From Bacteroidales bacterium (GTDB taxonomy: Bacteria; Planctomycetota; Planctomycetia; Gemmatales; Gemmataceae): a DNA stretch of 34,170 bases. The translations under genes were made by a program, and so were the position numbers. Numbering within the stretch: the stretch's first letter is position 1; the number at the start of each line of letters is the position of its first letter. Below, one piece after another: positions 16,336-25,600 of the stretch. The notes below the pieces were generated by a model, which worked only from the letters and a program-made list of their open reading frames with translations, searched no databases and had not been told where the DNA came from. Location of the stretch: assembly GCA_026931725.1 (NCBI GenBank), contig JAIXLE010000195.1, positions 1-34,170 on the forward strand, read 5' to 3'.

Positions 16336-16446
16336 TTCGTTGGAGTCATGAACATAATCATCGCAACGGGCGGTATCTGGGTTCGGCCATTCCGAAATCT
16401 GCAATCGCTGCCCCGCATTTGAGTCATTCTGCATCGGAGTAGTTTC

Positions 16447-17685
16447 ATGCCGACATTCAAATTTGAAGCCTTGGATACCACCGGGACCGAAGTCAAAGAC
16501 TCCGTCGAAGCCGGGAGCGAAGAGGAAGCGTCTCAGAAAATCAAGGCGATGGGCTACTTCGTCACCAAGCTCACGGCCCAGCAGAAATCCGGCGGCAAAA
16601 AGAAAGGGGGCGGGAAGAAAAAATCCCGCAAGACCTTCGCCCTCGGCGGTGCCTCCGCCAAAAAACTGACTCTCTTCACCCGACAATTCTCCGTGCTGCA
16701 GGATGCCGGGTTGCCCGTGCTGCGCTCGCTGCGGATTCTCGAAAAACAGATGAAACCGGGTGCCCTGAAAAACTCCCTCATCGACGTGGTCGAAGATGTC
16801 GAATCCGGGATGACCCTCTCCGAAGCCCTCGGCAAACACCCCAAATGCTTTGACCGACTCTACGTCAACATGGTCCGGGCCGGGGAGGCGGGCGGTGCCC
16901 TCGAAGTCATTCTCCAACGCCTCGCCGACTTCAAGGAAAAGAGCCAGGGACTCAAACGCAAAATCGTCGGCGCGATGGTCTACCCGTCCGTCGTCATCAT
17001 GGTCGCCGTCTCGATCTTGATGTTCATCATGGTGATGATCATTCCGAAGTTCAAAAAGATCTTCGATGAATTCGGCCTGCAACTCCCCTGGGCCACGCAG
17101 ACGCTCATCAAGATTTCCGACTGGATGGTCAACTACTGGTACTTCGTTCCGCTGTTCCCCGTGAGCATCTACCTCATGCTCAAACTCATCCGCATGAGTA
17201 AAGCCGGGAACTACGCACTCGACCGAATGGTCCTCTGGATACCCGTGGTCGGCGGGCTGGTCGAAAAAACCATCGTCGCCCGGACCATGCGGACACTCGG
17301 GACACTGATTAGCTCTGGTGTGCCGATCCTCGAAGCCCTCACCATCGTCCGGGAAACCGCGAATAACGTGGTCTTCGAGCGGATGTTCCAGCGGGTGTTA
17401 GAATCCATCCGCGAAGGGGAAACCATCGCCGACCCGCTCCGCGAAGCCCGGCTCGTTGATGACATGGTCGTCAACATGGTCGAAGTCGGCGAGGAAACCG
17501 GCGACCTCGATACCATGCTCTACAAAGTCGCCGACTTCTACGATGAAGAAGTTGATGTGCTGGTGAAATCGCTCATTAGCTTGCTCGAACCGATCATGAT
17601 CGTGTTCCTCGGTCTGGTCATCGGGGCGATCGTGATTTCGTTGTTCTTGCCGCTGATTAAACTGTTGGAAGGTTTGAGCAAGTAG
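16447..17685 (+). CDS. PilC/GspF-type inner-membrane platform protein
   Basis: A 412-aa inner-membrane protein that couples the assembly ATPase to pilin polymerisation. The N-terminal segment MPTFKFEALD and the EEEASQKIKAMGYFVTKL region match the GspF start. Two T2SSF repeats lie at about 75-195 (LFTRQFSVLQDAGLPVLRSL) and 280-400 (RTMRTLGTLISSGVPILEAL), with three hydrophobic segments at about 175-200, 225-245 and 380-405. A Lys/Gly-rich insert (about 47-60, KSGGKKKGGGKKKSRK) separates the leader from the first repeat. The start follows a purine-rich gap, and a strong hairpin follows the stop. Family assignment is secure; whether it serves a true type IV pilus or a T2SS-like system is not decided by the sequence. 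Confidence 0.95.
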   Translation: MPTFKFEALDTTGTEVKDSVEAGSEEEASQKIKAMGYFVTKLTAQQKSGGKKKGGGKKKSRKTFALGGASAKKLTLFTRQFSVLQDAGLPVLRSLRILEKQMKPGALKNSLIDVVEDVESGMTLSEALGKHPKCFDRLYVNMVRAGEAGGALEVILQRLADFKEKSQGLKRKIVGAMVYPSVVIMVAVSILMFIMVMIIPKFKKIFDEFGLQLPWATQTLIKISDWMVNYWYFVPLFPVSIYLMLKLIRMSKAGNYALDRMVLWIPVVGGLVEKTIVARTMRTLGTLISSGVPILEALTIVRETANNVVFERMFQRVLESIREGETIADPLREARLVDDMVVNMVEVGEETGDLDTMLYKVADFYDEEVDVLVKSLISLLEPIMIVFLGLVIGAIVISLFLPLIKLLEGLSK

Positions 17686-17695
17686 CCCATACCCC

Positions 17696-17720
17696 GACGG
17701 TCGGCACCGGGCCGGCCGTC
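17696..17720 (+). terminator. GC-rich hairpin between PilC and the prepilin genes
   Basis: A 10-bp stem (17696-17705 with 17711-17720, one G:T pair) and 5-nt loop, followed by TTTG. It fits a partial intrinsic terminator or a processing/stability element that separates the ATPase-platform genes from the prepilin genes. Confidence 0.55.
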
Positions 17721-17763
17721 TTTGTGACCGAATCGCATTGCGGACGTACCGGGAGAAACGGCC

Positions 17764-18525
17764 ATGAAACTATCGGCCATGCGAGTACCGCCTACCGCCC
17801 GCCGGGGCTTTTCGCTGATTGAACTGCTCATCGTCATGGCCATCATTGCCATCCTCGCGGGGATGCTCATGGCCGGCGTCCAACGCGCTCGCACCGTCGC
17901 CCGGCGCACCTCCGCCGCCAACGACATCAGCCAGCTTGCCGCCGCCTGCCAAGCCTTCAAACAGCAGTTCGGGTTTTATCCACCCGATACCTACACGATT
18001 CCCGCCGGGACACCGACTGACAGCGATCCGTTAAAGCGGATGTTCCCCCGTGGAAATTTCTCTGGAGCGCTGCCTGGCGCGGGAACAACGCTGACCCAAG
18101 CCGAAACCCTGACCTTCTTCCTCGGTGGTCCCGGTATGACGGGCTGGGATCCACAAACACCCGCAAACACTAACCCTGCTGGTGCAACCAAGAAGGGGCC
18201 GTATTTCGATTTCCCCGCAAACCGTGTCTCCGGGCATACGTTTCTCGACCCGTGGGGAACGCCCTATGTCTACTTCCGCAGCGTGAACGGTAATGATTAC
18301 GGCGGCACATTCACCGCTGGCGGGGTGTCACCTTACAAGCAAAATGGCCGGGATGTGAATCAAAACAGCGTGCAGATCATCTCAGCGGGTGCGAACAAAG
18401 CCTTCGGCCCCGGTGGTCCGTGGTCGCCGGGTGGCACGGGCTATTCGGAAGCGGAAGCCGGTTTCGATGACATGGCCAACTTCAACCAGGGTGCCCTACT
18501 CGGCGTTCAGGTGACTACCAACTAA
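17764..18525 (+). CDS. Prepilin-type protein, GspG-like (major pseudopilin candidate)
   Basis: This 253-aa protein has a class III (prepilin) signal: a positively charged 15-residue leader ending RRG, cleavage before Phe16, Glu at +5 (Glu20), and the hydrophobic helix FSLIELLIVMAIIAILAG. The C-terminal part has DPWGTPYVYFRS, close to the calcium-loop region of GspG proteins, then a glycine-rich segment. It is about 100 residues longer than typical GspG. It is the first of five prepilins. The ATG is preceded by GGGAGA. It most likely forms or nucleates the pseudopilus; processing would need a prepilin peptidase, absent here. Confidence 0.9.
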   Translation: MKLSAMRVPPTARRGFSLIELLIVMAIIAILAGMLMAGVQRARTVARRTSAANDISQLAAACQAFKQQFGFYPPDTYTIPAGTPTDSDPLKRMFPRGNFSGALPGAGTTLTQAETLTFFLGGPGMTGWDPQTPANTNPAGATKKGPYFDFPANRVSGHTFLDPWGTPYVYFRSVNGNDYGGTFTAGGVSPYKQNGRDVNQNSVQIISAGANKAFGPGGPWSPGGTGYSEAEAGFDDMANFNQGALLGVQVTTN

Positions 18526-18548
18526 CCCCCTGCGGAGGAGGCAAGCCG

Positions 18549-19442
18549 ATGATCCGGAATGCACAGACCCGCCGACGCGGGTTCAGTCTGGTCGAACTGA
18601 TTGTGGTCATGGGAATTCTGGCCACCCTCGCCATCCTAGCCGTCGGCACCTACAACCGGTTGCGTGGCGGCCAGAACGAAGCCGCGACCGAATCGACGCT
18701 CTCCAAGCTCAACAACGCGATGGATGTGCGGTACGCGCAGATCGTCAACGATGCCAACCGCGACGCGGCGAAGGATAACTTCCCAACAGGGTTGCGGGAA
18801 TACTGCAACAATGATCCGGACATTGCCCGATCCGCGCTGGTGTATCTGAACCTGCTCAAAGCTTTCCCGACCAGTCACGCGGAAGCGACGACAACGTTCC
18901 AACTCGTCACACCCGCCCCACTCAAAATCTATCAGTTCCGGCCGAATACGGTCTTTTCGGCTGTAGCGAATGCTGGCACGGCGGAAGAACAATCGGCGGC
19001 TTGCCTCTATATCGCGCTGACATCCTCCACGGATGCGGCCAGCGGGACGCTCGATCAGCAGACCGGTCAGACGGCGGCGGGGACCGTGTTCCGGGATGCC
19101 TGGAACCGGCCGATCGCCTTCAGCCGACTGACTTATGCGACGGAATTGAATAGCCCCCCATGGTATCGCGGCACCGGTGCCAGCAAAGACCCGGCCGACC
19201 CGCTCGGTAAATTAAGTGGTTTGGGTGGTAAACTCAACGCTGAATTCTGGCCGAATGTTGCCGGGCGGCACTGGAACTATACCGGCTTCCCCTCCGGTGG
19301 TTATCCCGGTACTGGTGCGAATTGGGTCATGACTGCGATTTCCGCAGGGCCGGACAAAACCGCGACGGCCAGTGTCATCAGCGATCCGAAAATCTTCCTC
19401 AGTTACCGACTCCGGCGCGAAGGCCAGAAGGCGGGGAACTAG
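18549..19442 (+). CDS. Prepilin-type protein (second)
   Basis: A 297-aa protein with leader MIRNAQTRRRG, cleavage before Phe12, Glu16 at +5 and helix FSLVELIVVMGILATLAILA. The rest is a globular domain of about 260 residues that I cannot match to a named minor pilin; it contains FRDAWNRPIAFSRL and AISAGPDK, the latter resembling the ISAGPDG-type end seen in GspG-like pseudopilins. A strong GGAGG ribosome binding site lies about 10 nt upstream of the ATG at 18549. It is 23 bp after the previous gene and 2 bp before the next, so it is part of one operon. Confidence 0.88.
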   Translation: MIRNAQTRRRGFSLVELIVVMGILATLAILAVGTYNRLRGGQNEAATESTLSKLNNAMDVRYAQIVNDANRDAAKDNFPTGLREYCNNDPDIARSALVYLNLLKAFPTSHAEATTTFQLVTPAPLKIYQFRPNTVFSAVANAGTAEEQSAACLYIALTSSTDAASGTLDQQTGQTAAGTVFRDAWNRPIAFSRLTYATELNSPPWYRGTGASKDPADPLGKLSGLGGKLNAEFWPNVAGRHWNYTGFPSGGYPGTGANWVMTAISAGPDKTATASVISDPKIFLSYRLRREGQKAGN

Positions 19443-19444
19443 CC

Positions 19445-20500
19445 ATGACACGCACACACCGTCGAACGGGTTTTACGCTTGTCGAACTGATGGTGGCCAT
19501 GTCGATTGCGATCATTCTCGCGGGAATGACGGTCGGCCTCGTGTATTCGACCGGAGCCGCCACTTCGCAAAAAGTCGTCGGGGCCGCCGACAAGGTTTCC
19601 GGCTGGCTGATGGTCGCCAAGAACCGCGCCGTCCGCGATGGCAACGCCCAGGGTGTGCGCTTCTTCATCAACGGTAACACGATCACCGAGGCGCAGTACA
19701 TCGAGAAGCCGCCGAAACCGCTCACTCCGAATCCAGCGATGGTGCCGGATGGGGCAAGGATTGCCTTCGTATATAGTACAGACACGAGTACACCGCCGAA
19801 TATCACGGCTCGTCGTGTCTACTATGTTCAAGGCAGCCATACACCGCCACCACCATCACCATCAGATTTATTTGATTCGACACCACCTTTAATCCAAACT
19901 ACCGCTGGAACCGATTATCTCTTGCTTTCGGAATTCCAGTCTGCATACCGCATTATCGGTATGGGCTCCACTATCACGATTACAGTGGGCGGCAAAACAG
20001 AAACAGCGCGCGAGTTGACGCTGGCGGAATATCCAGATTTAGCTGCTGCGCATACCGCATCAGGTGGCAGTAGTGTTACTCATGTGACATATGGGTTTGC
20101 ATTCCAGCAATCACCCCGTCCGGTGTTCGGCGAGCAGACCCTGCAAATCGGCGAAAACACTTGCATCGACTATCAACAACCACCATCACTACCGCCACCA
20201 CCAAGCACGGTGACTACGATTGGTGTTCCGTTCACAGTACCACCATCACCACCACCACTGTATTTTGATATTCTGTTCACGCCCTCCGGGCAGGTAATCA
20301 CGACTGCGAGTAGCAGCATCATTGCCTTGTGGGTCCGCGATCCGACGAAGACGTGGAACCCTCACGACTTCCCGAATGCCGGGGAACAGGTACTCGTGGT
20401 GATTTATCCGAAAACGGGCTCCATTTCGACCTGTCTGGTGAATCCGAACCCGGCCGATACGCACAAGTTCGCATACGAAGGGATCAACGCCGGTCTGTAA
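19445..20500 (+). CDS. Prepilin-type protein with poly-proline inserts (third)
   Basis: This 351-aa protein has leader MTRTHRRTG, cleavage before Phe10, Glu14 at +5 and helix FTLVELMVAMSIAIILAG, then a GspH/FimT-like N-terminal half (VSGWLMVAKNRAVRDGNAQGVRFF). The second half is interrupted by three proline-rich stretches: TPPPPSPS (19841-19864), PPSLPPPPS (about 20179-20205) and VPPSPPPL (about 20237-20260). The stop of the upstream gene is 2 bp before this ATG. An in-frame ATG at 19322 is much further upstream inside the previous gene and would destroy the prepilin signal, so 19445 is the start. A minor-pseudopilin role is inferred. Confidence 0.87.
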   Translation: MTRTHRRTGFTLVELMVAMSIAIILAGMTVGLVYSTGAATSQKVVGAADKVSGWLMVAKNRAVRDGNAQGVRFFINGNTITEAQYIEKPPKPLTPNPAMVPDGARIAFVYSTDTSTPPNITARRVYYVQGSHTPPPPSPSDLFDSTPPLIQTTAGTDYLLLSEFQSAYRIIGMGSTITITVGGKTETARELTLAEYPDLAAAHTASGGSSVTHVTYGFAFQQSPRPVFGEQTLQIGENTCIDYQQPPSLPPPPSTVTTIGVPFTVPPSPPPLYFDILFTPSGQVITTASSSIIALWVRDPTKTWNPHDFPNAGEQVLVVIYPKTGSISTCLVNPNPADTHKFAYEGINAGL

Positions 20501-20519
20501 CACGACCGGGAGGGCAAAT

Positions 20520-21473
20520 ATGCACACACGCCTTCGACCGAACCGCCGGGCCGGTATCAGCCTCATCGAGGCGATGATTGCCATTGGCATTCTCGCCATC
20601 GGGCTGCTGTCGCTGCTGACGCTGTTCCCCCTGGGCGCGATCCAGATCGGCCAGGCACTCAAGGACGACCGCTGTTCCGAAACCGCGTTGCAAGCCGATG
20701 CCTACATCCGGGCCTATTGGAAACGCCGACTAATTGAACCACCAACTGGCTCAAAGGATCAACTTCTACTGGATGCAGGCAATGACCCAGATGGATCTGG
20801 TCCATTGCCTGCTGTTTCAACGACGGATCCAGGACCAGGCTATCCAGTATACATTGATCCGATTGGATACTACACAGGTACATACCCGAATCTGATAGGC
20901 AGCTCAATTCACCGTTTGAATCTAGGATTATTGGACAACAAGCAAGCCATTCGGGTCTGTTCATTACCGGATGATTTGGAATTTCTGGGTGATGGTGCGC
21001 CAGATTCAAATCAACCACTCTCTCGTGCAGGCAGGTATACCTGGGCGGCAATGGTTCAACGGCAACCAGCGAGTACACGATACGATCTGAAAGTATTAGT
21101 CTTTGACAGGCGCCTTGCATTATTGTCTGTCGACGAGCGAAAAATCGTGACAGCAATAACAAGCGGTGCAACTTCAGTCACTATTGATACCACCGGTCAA
21201 ATTTCTGATATTCCGTTGTTGCGAAAAGGTGGCTGGGTATTCGATGCAACGCAGAACGCGAGCATGCAACTTCGCAAAGCAAGTTTTCATCGAATTGCTG
21301 CTGTCACAAACAATCCTCCAGGAAGCAAGCTGTATCAAGTTGATTTAGAGACTCCTGTTGGACTTGATTGGAATGGCGCAATAACCACGCCTCCGACATA
21401 CAATGCTGAATTGTATCTACTACCGGATTTAGGAGAGGTATTCGATCGTCCATCTCTCCAAGATATTCCTTGA
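20520..21473 (+). CDS. Prepilin-type protein, PilV/GspI-like (fourth)
   Basis: A 317-aa protein with leader MHTRLRPNRRAG, cleavage before Ile13, Glu17 at +5 and helix ISLIEAMIAIGILAIGLLSL, continuing LTLFPLGAIQIGQALKD. This SLIEAMIAIGILAIGLL form is typical of PilV/GspI-type minor pilins. After about codon 70 the base composition falls sharply, from 67% GC (20581-20640) to 42% (20881-20940), although the frame stays open. The C-terminal two thirds have no recognised domain. It starts 20 bp after the previous gene with GGGAGG upstream. The role as a minor pseudopilin is inferred from the signal and location. Confidence 0.87.
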   Translation: MHTRLRPNRRAGISLIEAMIAIGILAIGLLSLLTLFPLGAIQIGQALKDDRCSETALQADAYIRAYWKRRLIEPPTGSKDQLLLDAGNDPDGSGPLPAVSTTDPGPGYPVYIDPIGYYTGTYPNLIGSSIHRLNLGLLDNKQAIRVCSLPDDLEFLGDGAPDSNQPLSRAGRYTWAAMVQRQPASTRYDLKVLVFDRRLALLSVDERKIVTAITSGATSVTIDTTGQISDIPLLRKGGWVFDATQNASMQLRKASFHRIAAVTNNPPGSKLYQVDLETPVGLDWNGAITTPPTYNAELYLLPDLGEVFDRPSLQDIP

Positions 21474-21497
21474 TTCAACGATATGCGTGGAGATACC

Positions 21498-22604
21498 ATG
21501 AAGTCATATTTGAATGTACGATGCAGACAAAACCATGCAGGTTTTACACTGGTTGAAGTCATGGTTGCAGCAGCACTCAGCGTTGTTATTATGACGATTA
21601 TCTCTTACGCATTTCAAGTTGGGCTTGAGACTACGAGTAAATTAAAATCAATTGGTGGATTAGCCAGTCAAATCCGAGCTGCACACTCGATTATTCGCAG
21701 CGACCTTCGATCACCTCACCTGGATTACAAAGGTACTAATCTAGCTATACCAGCCAATCCTACAATACCGCCGACTTTCCCGGTCAGTGATCTTAGCGTA
21801 GCCACTCAAGCATGGATAAATACGACGGATCCGGGCATGATGGGATTCTTCCGAGTCAGCGGATCTCCGCCTCAACCCACTTTAAGTGAAGGATCTGCAG
21901 CGGATGGCTACAATTTGAACTCTTACCGTGCAACGGACCATATTATTCATTTCACAATCAAACTGAGTGGAGTATCACCAGAGGATGCATTTGCCGCGAA
22001 CGCCCCATCTCTTTCTCCTGAACCAAATGTGGTTGGTGATCCGATCAATCTAGCCGGGTTGGCTGCTGACGGTCAGTTCGCTAGTCATTGGGCGGAAGTT
22101 GCCTACTTCCTTGCACCGATGGGAACAACAACTACCATTGTAGATTCGTCTGATCCACCCGGAACTACGCCCAAGCAACTGTACACACTCCGCCGCCGTC
22201 AGCGAGTGATCGCAGACGACAATCTTAGTGTTGCTCTGACAGGGCTAAATGCAGCGAATTATCCAGAGTTGAGCCTGGTTACTACCCCTACTCTTGCTTT
22301 CAACACGCCATCAACGATCACACAGTTAGCGAGTCGATTGAATGCAGGTTCTGTACCTACACTTGATTCGAACACAACCTATCGGGGAAGTGACATTGTT
22401 TTGAGTAACGTCATTTCCATGCGAGTACAATTGCTGATCGCGGGGCAGCTTGATTTCAAAGATTTGGGTGAAGCACCTGCCCCTTCAGTTTGGGATACAG
22501 CGACAGGTGGATCGGCCCAATTGCGTGCCATTCGGATTCAGTTACGCGTGTACGAACCGAAGAATCGGCTCTCACGACAAATCACCATTGACCAGGCGTT
22601 GTAA
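21498..22604 (+). CDS. Prepilin-type protein, PilW/GspJ-like (fifth)
   Basis: A 368-aa protein with leader MKSYLNVRCRQNHAG, cleavage before Phe16, Glu20 at +5 and helix FTLVEVMVAAALSVVIMTII. The next part, RAAHSIIRSDLRSPHL, recalls the GspJ/PilW family where an aromatic/acidic helix follows the membrane helix. GGAG six nt upstream supports ATG 21498 over ATG 21483. The gene is strongly AT-enriched for most of its length (42% GC at 21541-21600) and returns toward the local average near its end. Late motifs (SNVISMRVQLLIAGQ, IRIQLRVYEPKNRLSRQ) fit a C-terminal beta domain. Minor-pseudopilin function is inferred. Confidence 0.87.
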   Translation: MKSYLNVRCRQNHAGFTLVEVMVAAALSVVIMTIISYAFQVGLETTSKLKSIGGLASQIRAAHSIIRSDLRSPHLDYKGTNLAIPANPTIPPTFPVSDLSVATQAWINTTDPGMMGFFRVSGSPPQPTLSEGSAADGYNLNSYRATDHIIHFTIKLSGVSPEDAFAANAPSLSPEPNVVGDPINLAGLAADGQFASHWAEVAYFLAPMGTTTTIVDSSDPPGTTPKQLYTLRRRQRVIADDNLSVALTGLNAANYPELSLVTTPTLAFNTPSTITQLASRLNAGSVPTLDSNTTYRGSDIVLSNVISMRVQLLIAGQLDFKDLGEAPAPSVWDTATGGSAQLRAIRIQLRVYEPKNRLSRQITIDQAL

Positions 22605-22643
22605 CGTCTGGTGCGCCCGAACATTCGCCATCATTTCAGTCTG

Positions 22644-22662
22644 TCACGGCGTGGAGCCGTGA
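22644..22662 (+). promoter_or_regulatory. Hairpin just before the giant gene's ribosome binding site
   Basis: TCACGGC (22644-22650) and GCCGTGA (22656-22662) form a perfect 7-bp stem with a GTGGA loop, immediately followed by GGGAG and the ATG at 22679. There is no T-run, so control of translation or RNA processing is more likely than termination. Confidence 0.5.
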
Positions 22663-22678
22663 TGCGGGAGATTGTGTC

Positions 22679-25600
22679 ATGCGTTCTGCACGATTGCGTA
22701 CACGAACCAACCGGCCAGCAGCGATCCTGCTGATCGTGCTGACCATGTTAGCACTGTTCGCTGTCATCGGATTGGTCTTCGTCAATTATTCTCAGAGTCA
22801 GGCGACCTCGGCCCAAGTGCGGCGGAGCAGTGTCTCGACCACGACCGAATCCGCATCCTATGGCGGCCTTTCCGGCGGCGCAGGCTACCCCGGCGACCCG
22901 TCCGACATGATCAATACCGCTCTGCGCTATTTGATCTATCCGGGTAACGATACCGGCGATGATCTGCTGGTTGGCGCACGCGGCTACGACATGGCCCGGA
23001 TGGTCTACGGCTACAAAGCGGGCGATCTGAACTGCGTCGCCTACAACGGCTTGGGGTTGTTCCATGAAATCTTTCCCTCGTCACAAGACGGGGTGGGCGA
23101 TCGCGCCCAGGTCATCAACTACCGTTATTTCAACAACGGGGATACCGTATTTGACCCGGAACATACGAATTATCGAACAGGGGCAGCGATAAGTACTTCC
23201 CCAGGTACTACTTACATTGGTCGCAATGCTGCGTACACGGCGGCGGATCGCAATAACGCCTATGTGGCCCTAACCGACCCGGAAACCGGGATCGTGATTG
23301 CACCATCGTTCCACCGACCGGCGTTATTCGGTTCGCTGGATCAATCGAACGCGAACTGGACATCGGATGCGGGCAAATACATGCTGATTCGTCCGCGACC
23401 ATTCGATCAGATGTCACCAACCCAAAAAACCGCAGCAGGTGGTACACCAACTAGTGTTGCGAACTATGTAGCTGGGCAGAATATTTTCCAATACCCGCCG
23501 CCGAACGCGGATGGGACCGTCACCGGGGATGTGCAGAATCTTCGCTACGCCGATGGCCAGACCCGGAACGATAGTGTTTGGGTCGACTTCAACCTACCCG
23601 TGTTCAACTATCAGGGGAAGAAGGTCAAGGCTCTCGTCGCGCCACTGATTTTGCCGCTCGATGGCCGAGTGAACCTGCTGGCGAACGGGAATATTCGGCT
23701 CAACGGCGGCCATGCCTCACATGAGGGGTTTGGACCGTGGGAAATCGACCTGAGCCAGATTGTGGGAGCTGCCGATGCCGCAGCATTGATTGCAAATCGT
23801 TATGGCAGTACCAACGTCCCCATGCCGCGTGGTAGCACTGCGGTGACAACGCTGAATTTCGGGGATCTGCAAGATGTGGGCGCGTATCGTGGCCTCCTGC
23901 GGCCCATTGCGAGTGCGGCTTATCCGAACACCGTTCCTGGTGTCGCTTCGCGGGTGGACTTCGACGCGGCGTTTACGGCCCCTTCCAGTGGTGCGGCTCC
24001 TTGGGTGTTGCCGACACAGTTGCAATCCGACCCCACATGGCCTAGCGCTGCCGGGAACGGTTGGTACGACAACGGGAATGCGGTGGAAACCACACTGCAC
24101 CCAGGGTTGTACAATCCGTACCAGTGGGACCAGAATGCCCCGACCGCACCAGCGAACGCACGGGCATTCCCATACAAGGATTTGCGGATTCTGGCGGGCC
24201 GGTACTCGGACATTGCCCGTGTGTACGGTGATCCGTATCTCGGTCAGACGTTTGCGAATACGTTCGGCAAGGATGCCGGTTCCGGGCCGAATAGCGCTGC
24301 CGATCTCCGGCGGGCACTGACGACGACGATCAGCAACTCGCTGGCCCGACCGGGATTGGCACCGAACGTCTTCGGGGCACCAACAGGCACATATCAATAT
24401 GATCCCGCAAGGCAGTTTCCGGTATTGACGACGGCCCCCACGTTCAATGCTTCCGCTGTCAGTCCTGGTGTGCCCGGAACAACCGATCATAACGGTACGA
24501 TGCTCCGCAACGTCCGGGCGGCATTGGGGGCGGTGGATTTGAACCGTCCGCTCGTGGATTACCGTGACCCGGCAACTCAGCCGATGAATCCCACGGATCC
24601 CTGGCCGTTGAGTGCCACGAGTGTCCAAGTGGCTTCCTACAACGCAGCGCAGATGGATCGGCAGCGGTTCGCCATGGACATCTTTGCACGACTGGTGATC
24701 GCCACCGGGGCATCGGCCAATGTGACAATGACGGCGGGGATAGCCGCAGGGATGCCCGTGGTCACACCCGCAGTAGCGCCCACGGATCCGGAGTTCGCGG
24801 CTTTGCGCTGGTTGGCCCAACTCTCCGCGAACATCGTCGATTACATTGATAGTGATGATGTGAACACGACATTCGTCTGGTGGCCAGCCAATCCTTCCAA
24901 TCCGCTCGATCCCATCGTGTTTTCGGACCCCGCTCAAGTCAAACAGCGTGTGGTCTATGGTGTGGAAAAGCCACGATTGGTACTGAACGAAGTTTACGCG
25001 GAAGTCACCAACGACCCGGCAGACGATATGGCTACCAATGGAGCCACAAAACCATTCCGCGTGCGATTTTTTATTGAAGCGTTGAATCCATCGTCTCGGA
25101 ACATGACCACGTCAGAGCGTGTTCCGCTGGGGGTGTTTGATACAACTTCCGGGCAGTTCGTCGAAAATGCGGTTCCGCTGAAGGTTGGCACCAACGGTGT
25201 CTATCAATTCGAGATCTACCACAACGCGGCTAACGTCCTCAACGATTTGCAACAACTGGACAACGTGGATGGCTCCATTACCAGTCCCAGCGTCAAGCCG
25301 ATTCTGTCACCGAATTTAGGAAGCGGTACCCTAGCAACCCCGCCGAACGCGGACTTTGTCGGACCGAACAATGGCAGTTTCCAGCCAACTACGGATCGTG
25401 CCGGGTTCGCCGTGTTTGGCCCAACGATTAATACGCCGCAGGTCAGCACCGCTTTTGCGCCCGACACAACAGCGGCACCGTTCAGCTTCATGGTCCAAGT
25501 CCCGAATGCGACCGATCCGACCATGGTGACCATGCCAGCTGATGCTCCGCCCGCCCCACCCGCTTCACCGTTGCCGTATCTTGAATATTACATTGACCAA

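Noticed and set aside
23717..24937. 406-codon open frame antisense to the giant gene
   Set aside because: Very rich in Arg, Cys and His with no domain, typical of a shadow frame in GC-rich DNA.
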